Shown here one piece after another: positions 51,331-60,490 of a stretch of DNA of 64,000 nucleotides. Location of the stretch: NCBI GenBank assembly GCA_000433355.1, contig FR893173.1:62001-126000 (forward strand), written 5' to 3'. The translations under genes and the position numbers were made by a program. The notes beneath the pieces were generated by a model that was not told the origin of the DNA, ran no database searches, and saw only the letters and a list, made by a program, of their open reading frames with translations. The stretch is from Alistipes sp. CAG:435. GTDB lineage: Bacteria; Bacteroidota; Bacteroidia; Bacteroidales; UBA932. Positions within the stretch are counted from its first letter, which is position 1; each line of letters starts with the position of its first letter.

Positions 51331-54300
51331 TTAGAAGTTTATGTCAATTCCCGCTGCCACAACCCTTGACGGGGTGTAGGTGTAGGAGACTGTTCCGGTA
51401 AAGTTGTACTGAGGATCCATTCCGTTCATATTGCAGAACAGAGCCAGATTGTCAGCGGTGACGAACACCCTGCAGGCCCCGATCCCGGCCTTCTTTGTCA
51501 ATGAGGAAGGAAGGGTGTAGCCGAGGGTGATGTTCTTGATGGCGAAATAGGAAGCATCGATCAGTTCCTCTCCGGTGCTGGAGCGGCTGCCTCCGATCTC
51601 AACGAGAGGGACATCCGTGATGTCACCCGGCTGCTGCCAGCGCCTGAGCACGTTCTTGTGCCAGTTGTTTCCGGCGTAGGTGACATTCATCGCGCCGCCG
51701 TACAGACTGTCGTAGATCTTTCCGCCGACCGAGAACGTGGTCAGGAACGAGAAGTCGAAGTTCTTGAAGAAGGTGAAGTTGGACGAGAAGCTGCCTGAGA
51801 ACAAAGCCTGGCGGCTGCCGTAGTAGTACTTGCTCAAAGAAGCCAGACCAACATTGTCGGTGACATATTCATCACACTTCTCGGTCACTATGGAACCCGT
51901 CTTGTCCACGGCGTAGCGGTAGTAGGCATAGTAGAGCTGACGGCCGGTCGAAGGTGAGACTCCGGCTGACTTGGACATATAGAATGTGTAGATCGGCTTA
52001 CCCTTCTCGATCACGACGCTGCCATAGTTGATGACATCCTGCGAAGAAGTGAGTTCCGTCACCTTGTTCCTGTTCATCGAAAGCATCAAAGAAGCGTCCC
52101 AATGGAAGTTGGAACGATCGAATATCACTCCTCTGAACGAAGTTTCCAATCCCCTGTTCACCATCGAGCCGACATTGTCGTCATAGCCTGAAAATCCGGA
52201 TGAGATGGCGAGAGGGTTGTTAAGAAGCATATCCCGGGTTCTGCGGGAATAATATTCAATGGTGCTTGTGAGCCTTCCGCCGAACATGCTGGCCTCGATA
52301 CCGGTGTTCAGGTTACCGTTCTTCTCCCAGGTGACGAGTTTGTTCTCAATGGAAGAGGCGGTCGAGCCCGGACGGGTTCCGTTGGCCCAACCATAGCTGA
52401 AACGGCCCTGCCAAACGTAGTACGAGCCAAGGTTGTCGTTACCCTGCACTCCGTACGAAGCCTTGAGTGTCAGATTGTTGAGCCAGTCGGAAGTGGATTT
52501 CATAAAGCTCTCCTCGGAGATTCTCCACGAGGCTCCGACTGACCAGAAGTTACCCCACTGGTTGGACTTGTGGAAGCGGGACGAGCCGTCGGTACGCCAG
52601 GAAGCGTCGAAATAGTAGCGGTCACGGAAACCGTAGTTCAGACGCGCGAGCACCGACTCGATGGCATAGTCATTTGAATATGACGTGTTGCTGAGCGTGG
52701 TCACCGCCGAGCCGAGCTCGTCGATGCCGTCCACGATGCCGCTCTTGGACCCCAGCTGGTAGTTGTAATTGTAGCGATAGTACTCGTGGCCCGCGAGAAG
52801 GTCAACGGAATGTTCCCCGAACTTCCTGCGGTAGGTCAGCAGTTCGTTGAGCGTGTAGCTCATCGTCCTGGTGTTGTACTTGCTGACGGTTCCGCCCTGT
52901 GAGGCGGCGTTTCCGTGGTACTTGTCGTTGGTCGTCGTGCGGCCGTAGTCAGTGAAGTCCACACCGAGATTGATGTCGAGATTGAGGCCGTACAGCAAAG
53001 CGTCCTTATTGATTGTTCCCAATTTCACGAACGTTCTGGCGGACACGGAGTTGCGCTTGTAGTAAGCCTTGTTGTCGTACAGCTCGGCCTTGGAGTTGAA
53101 TCCCTGCGCGGTGACACGGTTGGCGTAGCCGTTGTCCTCCTCGGAGCCATATTCATACTGCCTGTTCCCGGCCGCGTCAAGCACATCGTTTCCGTCCATA
53201 TCCTTCAGGTAAACAGGATAGACAGGAGCCATAAACTGGGCTGTGTACCAGACGTTCGAGGTCGCGCTTCCGGTGGCGTCCTGGAAATCGGACACCGCGT
53301 GCGCGAGGTTGGCGCTCATTCCCATCTTGAACCAGTCCGTGGCCTGCACGTCCCCGCTGATCCTGCCGGTGAAACGGTCGAAGTCAGTGTTCTGAAGAGT
53401 ACCGTTCTCCTTGTAGTAACCCAAGGAATATAAATAGGTTGTCTTCTCGGTTCCTCCGCTGACCGAAAGCACGTGCTCGGTACGGAAAGCCTTGTCGTTG
53501 CTGATCTCGTCCATCCAGTTCTCGTTCCAGGCCGCCACAGCGTCCTCCTGGATCTTCCCGGACTCCTTGTTGATCAACTCCGACCAAGAGTAATTCTTGT
53601 AAGGGTTGTAATATTCAGGATTCTTCAGTCCGCCGATAGTCTGGCCAAGGTTGTCGGCGGCATAGACGCTCGCGGCCTCGAAATCCATTCCGGTGCCGTA
53701 CTGGGCGGAGTTGCGCAGGGCCTCGTAGGTCAGTTCGACATAGTCGCTCATCCCGACAAGGTCATAGCGTTTCAAGGCTCTGGAGGCCACGCCGAAGTTA
53801 CCCTTGTAGCTCACGTTCACCCTGTCCTTGCTTCCTTTCTTGGTGGTGATCACGATGACACCGTTCGCTCCACGGGCTCCGTAAAGGGCACCGGCCGAGG
53901 CATCCTTCAGCACTGTCATCGTCTCGATGTCCGCAGGGTTGATGGCGCTGATGGCTCCGTCGTAAGGCACACCGTCCACAACATACAGAGGGCTGGACGA
54001 AGCGTTCACCGATCCGGCTCCACGCACCATAATAGACGCTCCCTCGCCAGGCTGGCCGCCTCCGGAAGTCACCTGGACTCCGGCCACGGCTCCCTCGAAA
54101 GATTTCGTGAGGTTACCGACCGGCCTTTTGCTGAGCTCATCGCCCTTCACCACGCTGGCGGAACCGGTGAATGATTCCTTCTTCGCCGTACCGTAGGCCA
54201 CGACGATCACATCGTCCAGGATCACGGACTCGTCCTGCAGGACGAAATCCACAACTGTTTTCCCGTTCACAGCCTGCTCGGCCGTGGTGTAGCCAAGGTT

Positions 54301-54537
54301 CGAGGCAGTAAGGACAGCGTCTGACGGCACATTGGTCAAGGTGTACTTTCCTTCGAAGTCCGTCACGGTTCCGACAGTGGTTCCCTTAATGAACACTCCC
54401 GCGCTGATGACAGGCTCGCCTGTCTTGTCAACGACCTTTCCGCTGACAGTGACCGCCTTGTTCTGAGCCGACACCACAGCAGTGGCGCACAGCAGCGGAA
54501 CCAGGACGATCATTCGCAATATCTTGTTCAGTTTCAT
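51331..54537 (-). CDS. SusC/RagA family TonB-dependent outer-membrane transporter
   Basis: 1068 residues. Signal peptide, then a CarboxypepD_reg-like domain (VSGKVVDKTGEPVISAGVFI), a TonB-box-like DDVIVVAYGT, a plug domain with GAGSVNASSSPLYVVDGVPY and GANGVIVITTKKGS, and a 22-strand barrel ending in an aromatic IDINF. It imports ligands handed over by SusD, powered by TonB. In this operon the likely ligands are peptides, judged from the linked protease. It lacks an N-terminal secretin/STN domain, so it is not linked to an anti-sigma factor by that route. Confidence 0.95.
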   Translation of the reverse strand: MKLNKILRMIVLVPLLCATAVVSAQNKAVTVSGKVVDKTGEPVISAGVFIKGTTVGTVTDFEGKYTLTNVPSDAVLTASNLGYTTAEQAVNGKTVVDFVLQDESVILDDVIVVAYGTAKKESFTGSASVVKGDELSKRPVGNLTKSFEGAVAGVQVTSGGGQPGEGASIMVRGAGSVNASSSPLYVVDGVPYDGAISAINPADIETMTVLKDASAGALYGARGANGVIVITTKKGSKDRVNVSYKGNFGVASRALKRYDLVGMSDYVELTYEALRNSAQYGTGMDFEAASVYAADNLGQTIGGLKNPEYYNPYKNYSWSELINKESGKIQEDAVAAWNENWMDEISNDKAFRTEHVLSVSGGTEKTTYLYSLGYYKENGTLQNTDFDRFTGRISGDVQATDWFKMGMSANLAHAVSDFQDATGSATSNVWYTAQFMAPVYPVYLKDMDGNDVLDAAGNRQYEYGSEEDNGYANRVTAQGFNSKAELYDNKAYYKRNSVSARTFVKLGTINKDALLYGLNLDINLGVDFTDYGRTTTNDKYHGNAASQGGTVSKYNTRTMSYTLNELLTYRRKFGEHSVDLLAGHEYYRYNYNYQLGSKSGIVDGIDELGSAVTTLSNTSYSNDYAIESVLARLNYGFRDRYYFDASWRTDGSSRFHKSNQWGNFWSVGASWRISEESFMKSTSDWLNNLTLKASYGVQGNDNLGSYYVWQGRFSYGWANGTRPGSTASSIENKLVTWEKNGNLNTGIEASMFGGRLTSTIEYYSRRTRDMLLNNPLAISSGFSGYDDNVGSMVNRGLETSFRGVIFDRSNFHWDASLMLSMNRNKVTELTSSQDVINYGSVVIEKGKPIYTFYMSKSAGVSPSTGRQLYYAYYRYAVDKTGSIVTEKCDEYVTDNVGLASLSKYYYGSRQALFSGSFSSNFTFFKNFDFSFLTTFSVGGKIYDSLYGGAMNVTYAGNNWHKNVLRRWQQPGDITDVPLVEIGGSRSSTGEELIDASYFAIKNITLGYTLPSSLTKKAGIGACRVFVTADNLALFCNMNGMDPQYNFTGTVSYTYTPSRVVAAGIDINF

Positions 54538-54539
54538 AT

Positions 54540-56372
54540 CTATCTGCTTATTTCGTAAGTGTCAAGGATCACAGGAGCATTGACCTCGATGCGTCCCTTA
54601 GGCTCGCTGTTGTACGCCGATCTTGTCTTCGTGCCTTCAGCGGTGGAAGCGGTGGCGTAACGAAGGACCTCGTCCCCGCTCGCGGAGGTCAAGGACACAA
54701 GCAACGTGTACTTTGTGCCCGGCTCCAGAGGAGTGTCGGTTCCGAACGACATCGAAATCTTTCCGGTCATATTCAGAACCTTGATCTGTGTCGATGAGAA
54801 ATCCGTCCCTTTTTCCTTCACCAGTTTCGCGGCCTCGGTCAATGTCACGCCTCCCAACTCAGAGCTGCGGCACATAAGGTAGCGTCCGGCGGAAACCTGG
54901 ATATTCAAGGATTCTGTCGCGTCGAAAGCGATCGATACCGCCGAGGTCAAGGAAGTGGATGCCGGGTAGGAAGAGCTTGTACCAAGCGAGACGAAGGCCC
55001 AGTCATAGTACGTGGCCGTAGCCATCGTGCTGAGGGTGTTCACAACGAAGGTAGAATCCCCCGCCTCATTGATCGCCAACGTGCCCAATGTGTAGGAGTT
55101 AGCGGCTGACAACGGAGCGAATCGGGTGGTAAGCCCTGACTCCTCATTGACTTTCTCAATATATTCCGCATCTGTCACAGCGCTTCCCTTAAGCGCGGTG
55201 TAGCGCCTGAAAAGATCGAACGACCCTCCGAAATAAACATTGAATGAATATGTCGAAGTGAGGACATAGCTCATCTTGGCCACGCCATTTCCAGTCCAGT
55301 TGGTCCAGACGCAATTGGTGGAATTGTACTGGCCGAACACGGAATGGAACATCGTCTGACTGAACCAGTCAGCCCCACCGAGGGATGGTTCGGTCATCGT
55401 GTCGTGCGCCTTGGTCTTGGCGGAAAGCTTGTACAAAGGAGTCGTGGCCTTTCCGTCAAGGCTGACTCCGAACGCCACGATGTAGTACGACAGCTCCGGA
55501 TAGAGCGGGTACTCGGAGTAGTTGGACGAACCCGTCTTGGAATAATAAGACATCCCACCCTCGACAGTCATATTGCTGTCATTGATGGCGTCCAGCATAT
55601 ATTTCAGATAAGTGTCCCTGATCTCGGTGTCGGAATGGTCGATGAAATAGCTTGCCGGTACACCGAAATACACATAGCGGAAATCCGGAACCGCATAGAC
55701 ATTGAAGTTGGCGTAGTCAGAGCCGCACTCAAGAAGCGACATAATTATCTGAGGAATATCCTCGGACGCGGGGCGTGTCGTGAATTTGAGCTCCGCCTCC
55801 GGCGAATCGTTCACATACTTCTCCCCTGACAGGGCCTTCAGACGGAACACATAGTCAGTGGAGCCGTCGAACCCGCTAAGCTCCACAGAGCAGGCCTCGA
55901 CCTTGCCGGTCATCCCGGCGACTGAATATTCATAAGCCGACGCCCCGGCGACCGGTTTCCAGTTTATGATGGTCCTTGACTTGTAGGCGGCCACCAGAAC
56001 AGGCTCCGGCGCCTCAAGGACACTCTCCCCCTCCGTGATGACGTGGATGGTGACGAACCTCGAATCCAGATAGTCGCCGTTAGTCCCCGCGTCAGTCCTG
56101 ACGGAGAATGAATATTCCACCGACGGCTCAAGGTCAGCGAACGATACCGAACGCTCCCTTGTCGTCACAGTGTCATTGTCATTGAATATGTAAGTGTAGG
56201 CTCCAGCGTCAGTGACTACATCCCAAGACACGCTGAAAGACGTGCTGGTGACATCAGAGACACGAACCTTCGGCTCCGGCAGCGAAGTCCGCTCCGGGGT
56301 CTCCTCCTTTGTGCAGGCGACAGCCGCCAGAAGAAGGGCGAAAGACAATTTCGTTATGATTGATCTGTTCAT
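54540..56372 (-). CDS. Fibronectin type III domain lipoprotein
   Basis: 610 residues with lipobox AVAC followed by TKEE, a surface-export type signal. Two FN3 domains occupy about 30-205 (VTSTSFSVSWDVVTDAGAYT; SRTIINWKPVAGASAYEYS). The part at about 210-320 has the module DYANFNVYAVPDFRYVYFG-SYYIVAFGV that is also seen in the two BACON lipoproteins of this operon. Its role may be binding substrate or organising surface partners. It starts with an overlap of one base after the protease and ends 2 bases before SusC. Confidence 0.72.
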   Translation of the reverse strand: MNRSIITKLSFALLLAAVACTKEETPERTSLPEPKVRVSDVTSTSFSVSWDVVTDAGAYTYIFNDNDTVTTRERSVSFADLEPSVEYSFSVRTDAGTNGDYLDSRFVTIHVITEGESVLEAPEPVLVAAYKSRTIINWKPVAGASAYEYSVAGMTGKVEACSVELSGFDGSTDYVFRLKALSGEKYVNDSPEAELKFTTRPASEDIPQIIMSLLECGSDYANFNVYAVPDFRYVYFGVPASYFIDHSDTEIRDTYLKYMLDAINDSNMTVEGGMSYYSKTGSSNYSEYPLYPELSYYIVAFGVSLDGKATTPLYKLSAKTKAHDTMTEPSLGGADWFSQTMFHSVFGQYNSTNCVWTNWTGNGVAKMSYVLTSTYSFNVYFGGSFDLFRRYTALKGSAVTDAEYIEKVNEESGLTTRFAPLSAANSYTLGTLAINEAGDSTFVVNTLSTMATATYYDWAFVSLGTSSSYPASTSLTSAVSIAFDATESLNIQVSAGRYLMCRSSELGGVTLTEAAKLVKEKGTDFSSTQIKVLNMTGKISMSFGTDTPLEPGTKYTLLVSLTSASGDEVLRYATASTAEGTKTRSAYNSEPKGRIEVNAPVILDTYEISR

Positions 56373-58270
56373 CAGTTGACTGTTACCTTTATTGTCTTGA
56401 ACATTGAATTACCGTCAGAGACAGTGACTTCCGCCGTTCCGGAAGACACACCCTCAAGCGTGAGGACTCCCTTCGACAGAGAAGCCTTCACGACAGCAGG
56501 ATCCGAGACTGAATATGACAGCACCTGTACCGACGGGAAATATTCCGACATCTCCAGTGTCTTTGTCTGGCCGGCGGTGAGGGTCTGAGCCGGGATCTCT
56601 CCCAGATAGCCCATATACTGAAGCAGACGGTAGGTGTCGAGCATTCCCACGCCCATATTCCCGACATACGGAGCGCTGAGGTTGGCGTTGATCGGACGGG
56701 CGGAGCTAAGAAGCGCCGAGCGGAGCATATCCGGGGTAAGCCCAATACGCTTGTCCTTGCCGTAATAGTAGGAAACGGCCAGGGCACAGGCTCCGCTGAC
56801 GTGAGGGCAGGCCATAGATGTTCCCTGCATATATTCATAGCCGGAGGTTCCGTCCTCATTGACGCTGGTGCTATAGACGCCGCCATAGTTGCTGTCTGCG
56901 TAGGTGTCACCGCCCGGAGCGGAGATGTCCACCCAAGTGCCGTAGTTGGTGTAATATGCCGCGTCACCGGTGTAAGAATATGAAGCGACGCTCACCACGC
57001 TCTTGTCCGCGGCAGGAAATGACTGATGGTTGACAGCCTCGTTGCCGGCGGCGAAGATCACGATTCCGCCTTTCATCGGGCCGGTCTGCTCGCCGTTCTC
57101 GTCAACGCCGGCGTACTTGACGAAGTAGTCGATGGCGCGTCTCAGAGCCGAGAACGAGCTGCGCGTCCAAGTGTTCCAGCTGAGCTTCTGGTTGTAGCCC
57201 CAGCTGTTCTGGCAGATGACCGCCCCGTTGTCGGCGGCATATTTCATAGCCCTGACGATTCCGCCGAGCCCGGAGCCTGAGGAGCCGTTCTCGCTTGCGC
57301 CGAGAGTCTGGAGGGTCATTATCCTGACACCATCCTTATTGCCTGATCCACCGGCGATTCCGTTCACGCCGATGCCGTTGTTGTTGACCGCGGCAATGGT
57401 TCCGGCGACGTGGGTGCCGTGCGAAAGGTTCGAGGATGTTACGATCGTGCCTTTGTTGTCCACGAAGTTGAATCCATAGATGTCATCGATGTAGCCGTTG
57501 CCGTCGTCATCGATTCCGTTGCCAGGAATCTCACCCTTGTTGATCCACATATTGTCGGCAAGGTCCTCGTGATCGTACTTCACACCCTGGTCGATCACGG
57601 CCACGATGACATCCGGGTTGCCGGCGCAGAGTTTCCAGGCCGCCCACACATCAGCGTCGGCGCCGACCAGACCGGTCTTTCCGAAGATCGAGCCGGTGTT
57701 GTTGTAGTGCCACTGCATCTGCTGGACCATCCTGCTCTCGTTGAACGGGAACTCTTCCTTGCGGCTGGCCGACAACGCCATCGGAGCGATTGACGGTGAG
57801 CCCTCTCCCTCAGCGCTTGACATCACGACCGGCAGTGAATATTCAATGCTTTCCACCGAGCCACATTTCTTCAGTTGGGCGACCACATCCGAAGTTTCCA
57901 AAGTCTTGTCGAAGCTGGCTATGTACCAAGTGTCCAGCCCTTCCGCGCGGGTGCGGGCCTCGAAACGTCCGCACTCAGGGAAAAGCCTTTCCAGACGGAA
58001 CTTTCCGTTCTGTGCCAGCACTTCGGAGACCTCACGGGTGCCGTCCAGCGCATCGTCAGACGAACCGGCGGACCTTGTCCCCACATCCGAGCCCTTGATC
58101 TTTATGATCAGCTCACCTTTGATGGCGGCCGGAGACTCATTGATTATGATCGGTCCGGACTTCTCACCACCATTCTGTTCCGGCGATTCCTGCTTCTCAC
58201 AAGCCGCTGACACGGCGAGAGCCGCGCAAATGGCGGTGAAAGGAAGCGCCTTCCTTTTGAATATATTCAT
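56372..58270 (-). CDS. Surface-exposed subtilisin-like serine protease (S8 family)
   Basis: 632 residues, lipobox SAAC followed by EKQE. An I9-like propeptide (about 50-150) precedes the catalytic domain with the full triad: Asp227 (AVIDQGVKYDHED), His284 (SHGTHVAGT), Ser485 (GTSMACPHVSG), and oxyanion Asn410 (AAGNEA). A BIG2-like beta domain ends the protein (LSKGVLTLEGVSSGTAEVTV). It is predicted to digest proteins at the cell surface for uptake by the adjacent SusCD pair. Confidence 0.92.
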   Translation of the reverse strand: MNIFKRKALPFTAICAALAVSAACEKQESPEQNGGEKSGPIIINESPAAIKGELIIKIKGSDVGTRSAGSSDDALDGTREVSEVLAQNGKFRLERLFPECGRFEARTRAEGLDTWYIASFDKTLETSDVVAQLKKCGSVESIEYSLPVVMSSAEGEGSPSIAPMALSASRKEEFPFNESRMVQQMQWHYNNTGSIFGKTGLVGADADVWAAWKLCAGNPDVIVAVIDQGVKYDHEDLADNMWINKGEIPGNGIDDDGNGYIDDIYGFNFVDNKGTIVTSSNLSHGTHVAGTIAAVNNNGIGVNGIAGGSGNKDGVRIMTLQTLGASENGSSGSGLGGIVRAMKYAADNGAVICQNSWGYNQKLSWNTWTRSSFSALRRAIDYFVKYAGVDENGEQTGPMKGGIVIFAAGNEAVNHQSFPAADKSVVSVASYSYTGDAAYYTNYGTWVDISAPGGDTYADSNYGGVYSTSVNEDGTSGYEYMQGTSMACPHVSGACALAVSYYYGKDKRIGLTPDMLRSALLSSARPINANLSAPYVGNMGVGMLDTYRLLQYMGYLGEIPAQTLTAGQTKTLEMSEYFPSVQVLSYSVSDPAVVKASLSKGVLTLEGVSSGTAEVTVSDGNSMFKTIKVTVN

Positions 58271-58273
58271 AAA

Positions 58274-59368
58274 CTAATACTTGAAAGTTATGTACTTGAC
58301 TTCTGTTGTCAGACCACCGTCCGTGTCGGACTGCCTGTAGCCCACGGCGAACGCGACATATTCCTTGCCCCTCTCTGTCAGGCTGCCGGAGACATCAACA
58401 CTCTGGCTTCCCTTGTACAGGGTCAACGCGCCGTACTGGGTCATCGTGGAGATGTAGGTGTGCGCGGCATCCTCCGGCACTGAGAATTCGTCCCACGCAT
58501 CCTTGGACACCACATCACAGATCCAGGTGTCACCTGACGATGAAGACGTGACGTTGAGATGCGTGCCGGAGACGCTCAGAGACAGAGTCATATTGGATTG
58601 CGTGGCCTTTTTGGAGCGGAACTCGCAAAGATCGATCTTCCCGCTGTAGCTGGCGTTGCCCTTGTCATCGAAACTGAGGTCAAAGGCAGAGGCATAATAT
58701 GCCGTGTTGTCCATAATCGTGGTCTTCCGGGCAGTCTCCAGTTTGGCCGTGTCGAACGTGCCCTTGGTCAGGAAAGAGTTCGGGTTCATCCCATAGATGG
58801 CACACATTTCCTTTATCTGCTCGATCCGCTTCTTGATGTAAGCCTCAACATTGGCGAACTTATCGTAGTCAGATTTGCTGACGATCGAGTAGAGGTAGGT
58901 CTCAGCGGCGTTAACCGGAGTGATGACCACCCTCGCGGAAGAAGTCGTGATCTCGCTGACCTCAATCTTGAACTTGTTGTAAGCCTGTGAGGATGAGCCT
59001 TCCTTGCCCTGGCTCACGACAAGAGTCAGCGGCTGGACACCCTTGCAGGTCATCTTGATCTCTCCGGTCCTGTCCTCTCCGGTTTCGTTCTTGTCAACAT
59101 TGAAACTGAACGTCGTGCTGTAGGTCTTGCCGAGATGGATCCAGTCTTTGTCTGTCGAGACCTCGGCGGTGTTGCCCTCCTTGGAGCCTTTGATGCTGTA
59201 ATCGACGGCAAGCTTGCCACCTTCAGACCCGATGCTGAGGAGCTTGACCTTCACATCAAAAGTCGAGGTAGGCTCCTCGTTGTCTTCGGCGTTGCCGCCA
59301 CAGGCAGCGAATACTATCGCAGCCGCACAGGCCAACGCGGTCAGCCTGAGCAATGATGGAATCTTCAT
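58274..59368 (-). CDS. BACON domain lipoprotein
   Basis: 364 residues, lipobox FAAC followed by GGNAEDNEE. Residues about 35-125 form a BACON domain (LLSIGSEGGKLAVDYSIKG, VSTDKDWIHLG, EDRTGEIKMTCKG). The second half has a module with the pattern ARVVITPVNAAETYLYSIVS, a YLTKG-like FLTKGTF, and YYASAFDLSFDD, and resembles the neighbouring gene at 59,375. BACON domains often bind mucin or glycoprotein. It is one step before the protease in the operon, 3 bases away. Confidence 0.78.
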   Translation of the reverse strand: MKIPSLLRLTALACAAAIVFAACGGNAEDNEEPTSTFDVKVKLLSIGSEGGKLAVDYSIKGSKEGNTAEVSTDKDWIHLGKTYSTTFSFNVDKNETGEDRTGEIKMTCKGVQPLTLVVSQGKEGSSSQAYNKFKIEVSEITTSSARVVITPVNAAETYLYSIVSKSDYDKFANVEAYIKKRIEQIKEMCAIYGMNPNSFLTKGTFDTAKLETARKTTIMDNTAYYASAFDLSFDDKGNASYSGKIDLCEFRSKKATQSNMTLSLSVSGTHLNVTSSSSGDTWICDVVSKDAWDEFSVPEDAAHTYISTMTQYGALTLYKGSQSVDVSGSLTERGKEYVAFAVGYRQSDTDGGLTTEVKYITFKY

Positions 59369-59374
59369 TCAAGT

Positions 59375-60490
59375 TTACTTTTTCGGTTCGTCAAAATGGA
59401 ATTTCAGATAGGAGATCCCGGTTGTTATCTTCGAGCCGTTGTACCCGAAAGCATACGCCACATAATCTCCGGTGGTAAGGTTACCCATCTGAGCCTTAGG
59501 ATTATAATAGCACTCCGAGAACTCACCCTGGTGCATGAACGACCTGATGGAGTTGTCACTTTCCTCAACCCATTTGAGGAAATCCTCGGCACAGGCTTTC
59601 GGAGTGGCGCTCTTGCTCCAGACCTCATAAGAATCGACAGTCAGCACATAAGTGACAGAGGCATCGGACGGGACCACCTTGACGTTAGCGTCCGCATCCA
59701 CAGTGATTCTGAAATCAGGAGCCGAATCAGGATATTTCTTCGTTGTGAACTTCTTCACCGCGACATTGCCGCTGCACTCCCCGCCCAAAGTCATATCAAA
59801 CGCGAACAGATAGTAGTCCGACAGAGGTGTAAACCCATCGTAAGTATGTGATTTATAACCCTTAGTAAGATAATTCTTAAGAGAGAATTCCTGTCCGTTG
59901 GCCTCGGCAGCCTTACGGGCATAGTCGATCAACTGCTTGGCATAGTCAGCGACAAAAGCCTTTCCGTTGCCGTTGAACTTCGAATATTGCTCAGCGGTGA
60001 CGACACCATAGCAGTAGTACGAATCGGAATTTGTAGGAGCGACGGTGACGAAAGCACTGGAAGCCTCGACATCCGTGACGGCCAGAGCAAAGCTCTGTTT
60101 GGTGTCAATTCTGTAATCCGGATCAGAAGACTGGAGAACGGTCACAAAAGCGTCCTCGGCACCCTTAAGGGTCAAGGTTATCACGGCAGTCCTGTCCTCT
60201 GCGGAAAGATTGGCGCCGACCGAAACCGAAACAGTTCCCGGCACGCTGCCGTCCACGACAGCCCAATCCTGATCGGAGACAGCGGTCACAGCCTGGCCGG
60301 CCCCGCTTCCTGTCACTGAATATTTCACCTCGAATCCGGAAGCCTCCGACGAGACCGTCAACAACTTCTTTCCGGAAATATTGATGGTGGAGTCAATCCC
60401 TGACCCGCCATTATCCTTTTCACAAGAAATTGTGACTATGATGAGAACCATAGCCACAATCATCTTGAACAGATTATTTAATCCACTCAT
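59375..60490 (-). CDS. BACON domain lipoprotein (paralogue of the adjacent gene)
   Basis: 371 residues, lipobox TISC followed by EKDN. The BACON domain is at about 35-125 (LLTVSSEASGFEVKYSVTG, SDQDWAVVDG, EDRTAVITLTLKG). The rest repeats the partner module (AFVTVAPTNSDSYYCYGVVT, NYLTKGYKSH, DYYLFAFDMTLGG) and ends YVAYAFGYNGSKITTGISYL, closely parallel to the end of the 58,274 gene. The two probably arose by tandem duplication and then diverged. Confidence 0.78.
   Translation of the reverse strand: MSGLNNLFKMIVAMVLIIVTISCEKDNGGSGIDSTINISGKKLLTVSSEASGFEVKYSVTGSGAGQAVTAVSDQDWAVVDGSVPGTVSVSVGANLSAEDRTAVITLTLKGAEDAFVTVLQSSDPDYRIDTKQSFALAVTDVEASSAFVTVAPTNSDSYYCYGVVTAEQYSKFNGNGKAFVADYAKQLIDYARKAAEANGQEFSLKNYLTKGYKSHTYDGFTPLSDYYLFAFDMTLGGECSGNVAVKKFTTKKYPDSAPDFRITVDADANVKVVPSDASVTYVLTVDSYEVWSKSATPKACAEDFLKWVEESDNSIRSFMHQGEFSECYYNPKAQMGNLTTGDYVAYAFGYNGSKITTGISYLKFHFDEPKK

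Noticed and set aside
53473..54174. Plus-strand open frame of 233 codons inside SusC
   Set aside because: The opposite strand encodes the conserved SusC plug domain; this frame has no recognisable features.
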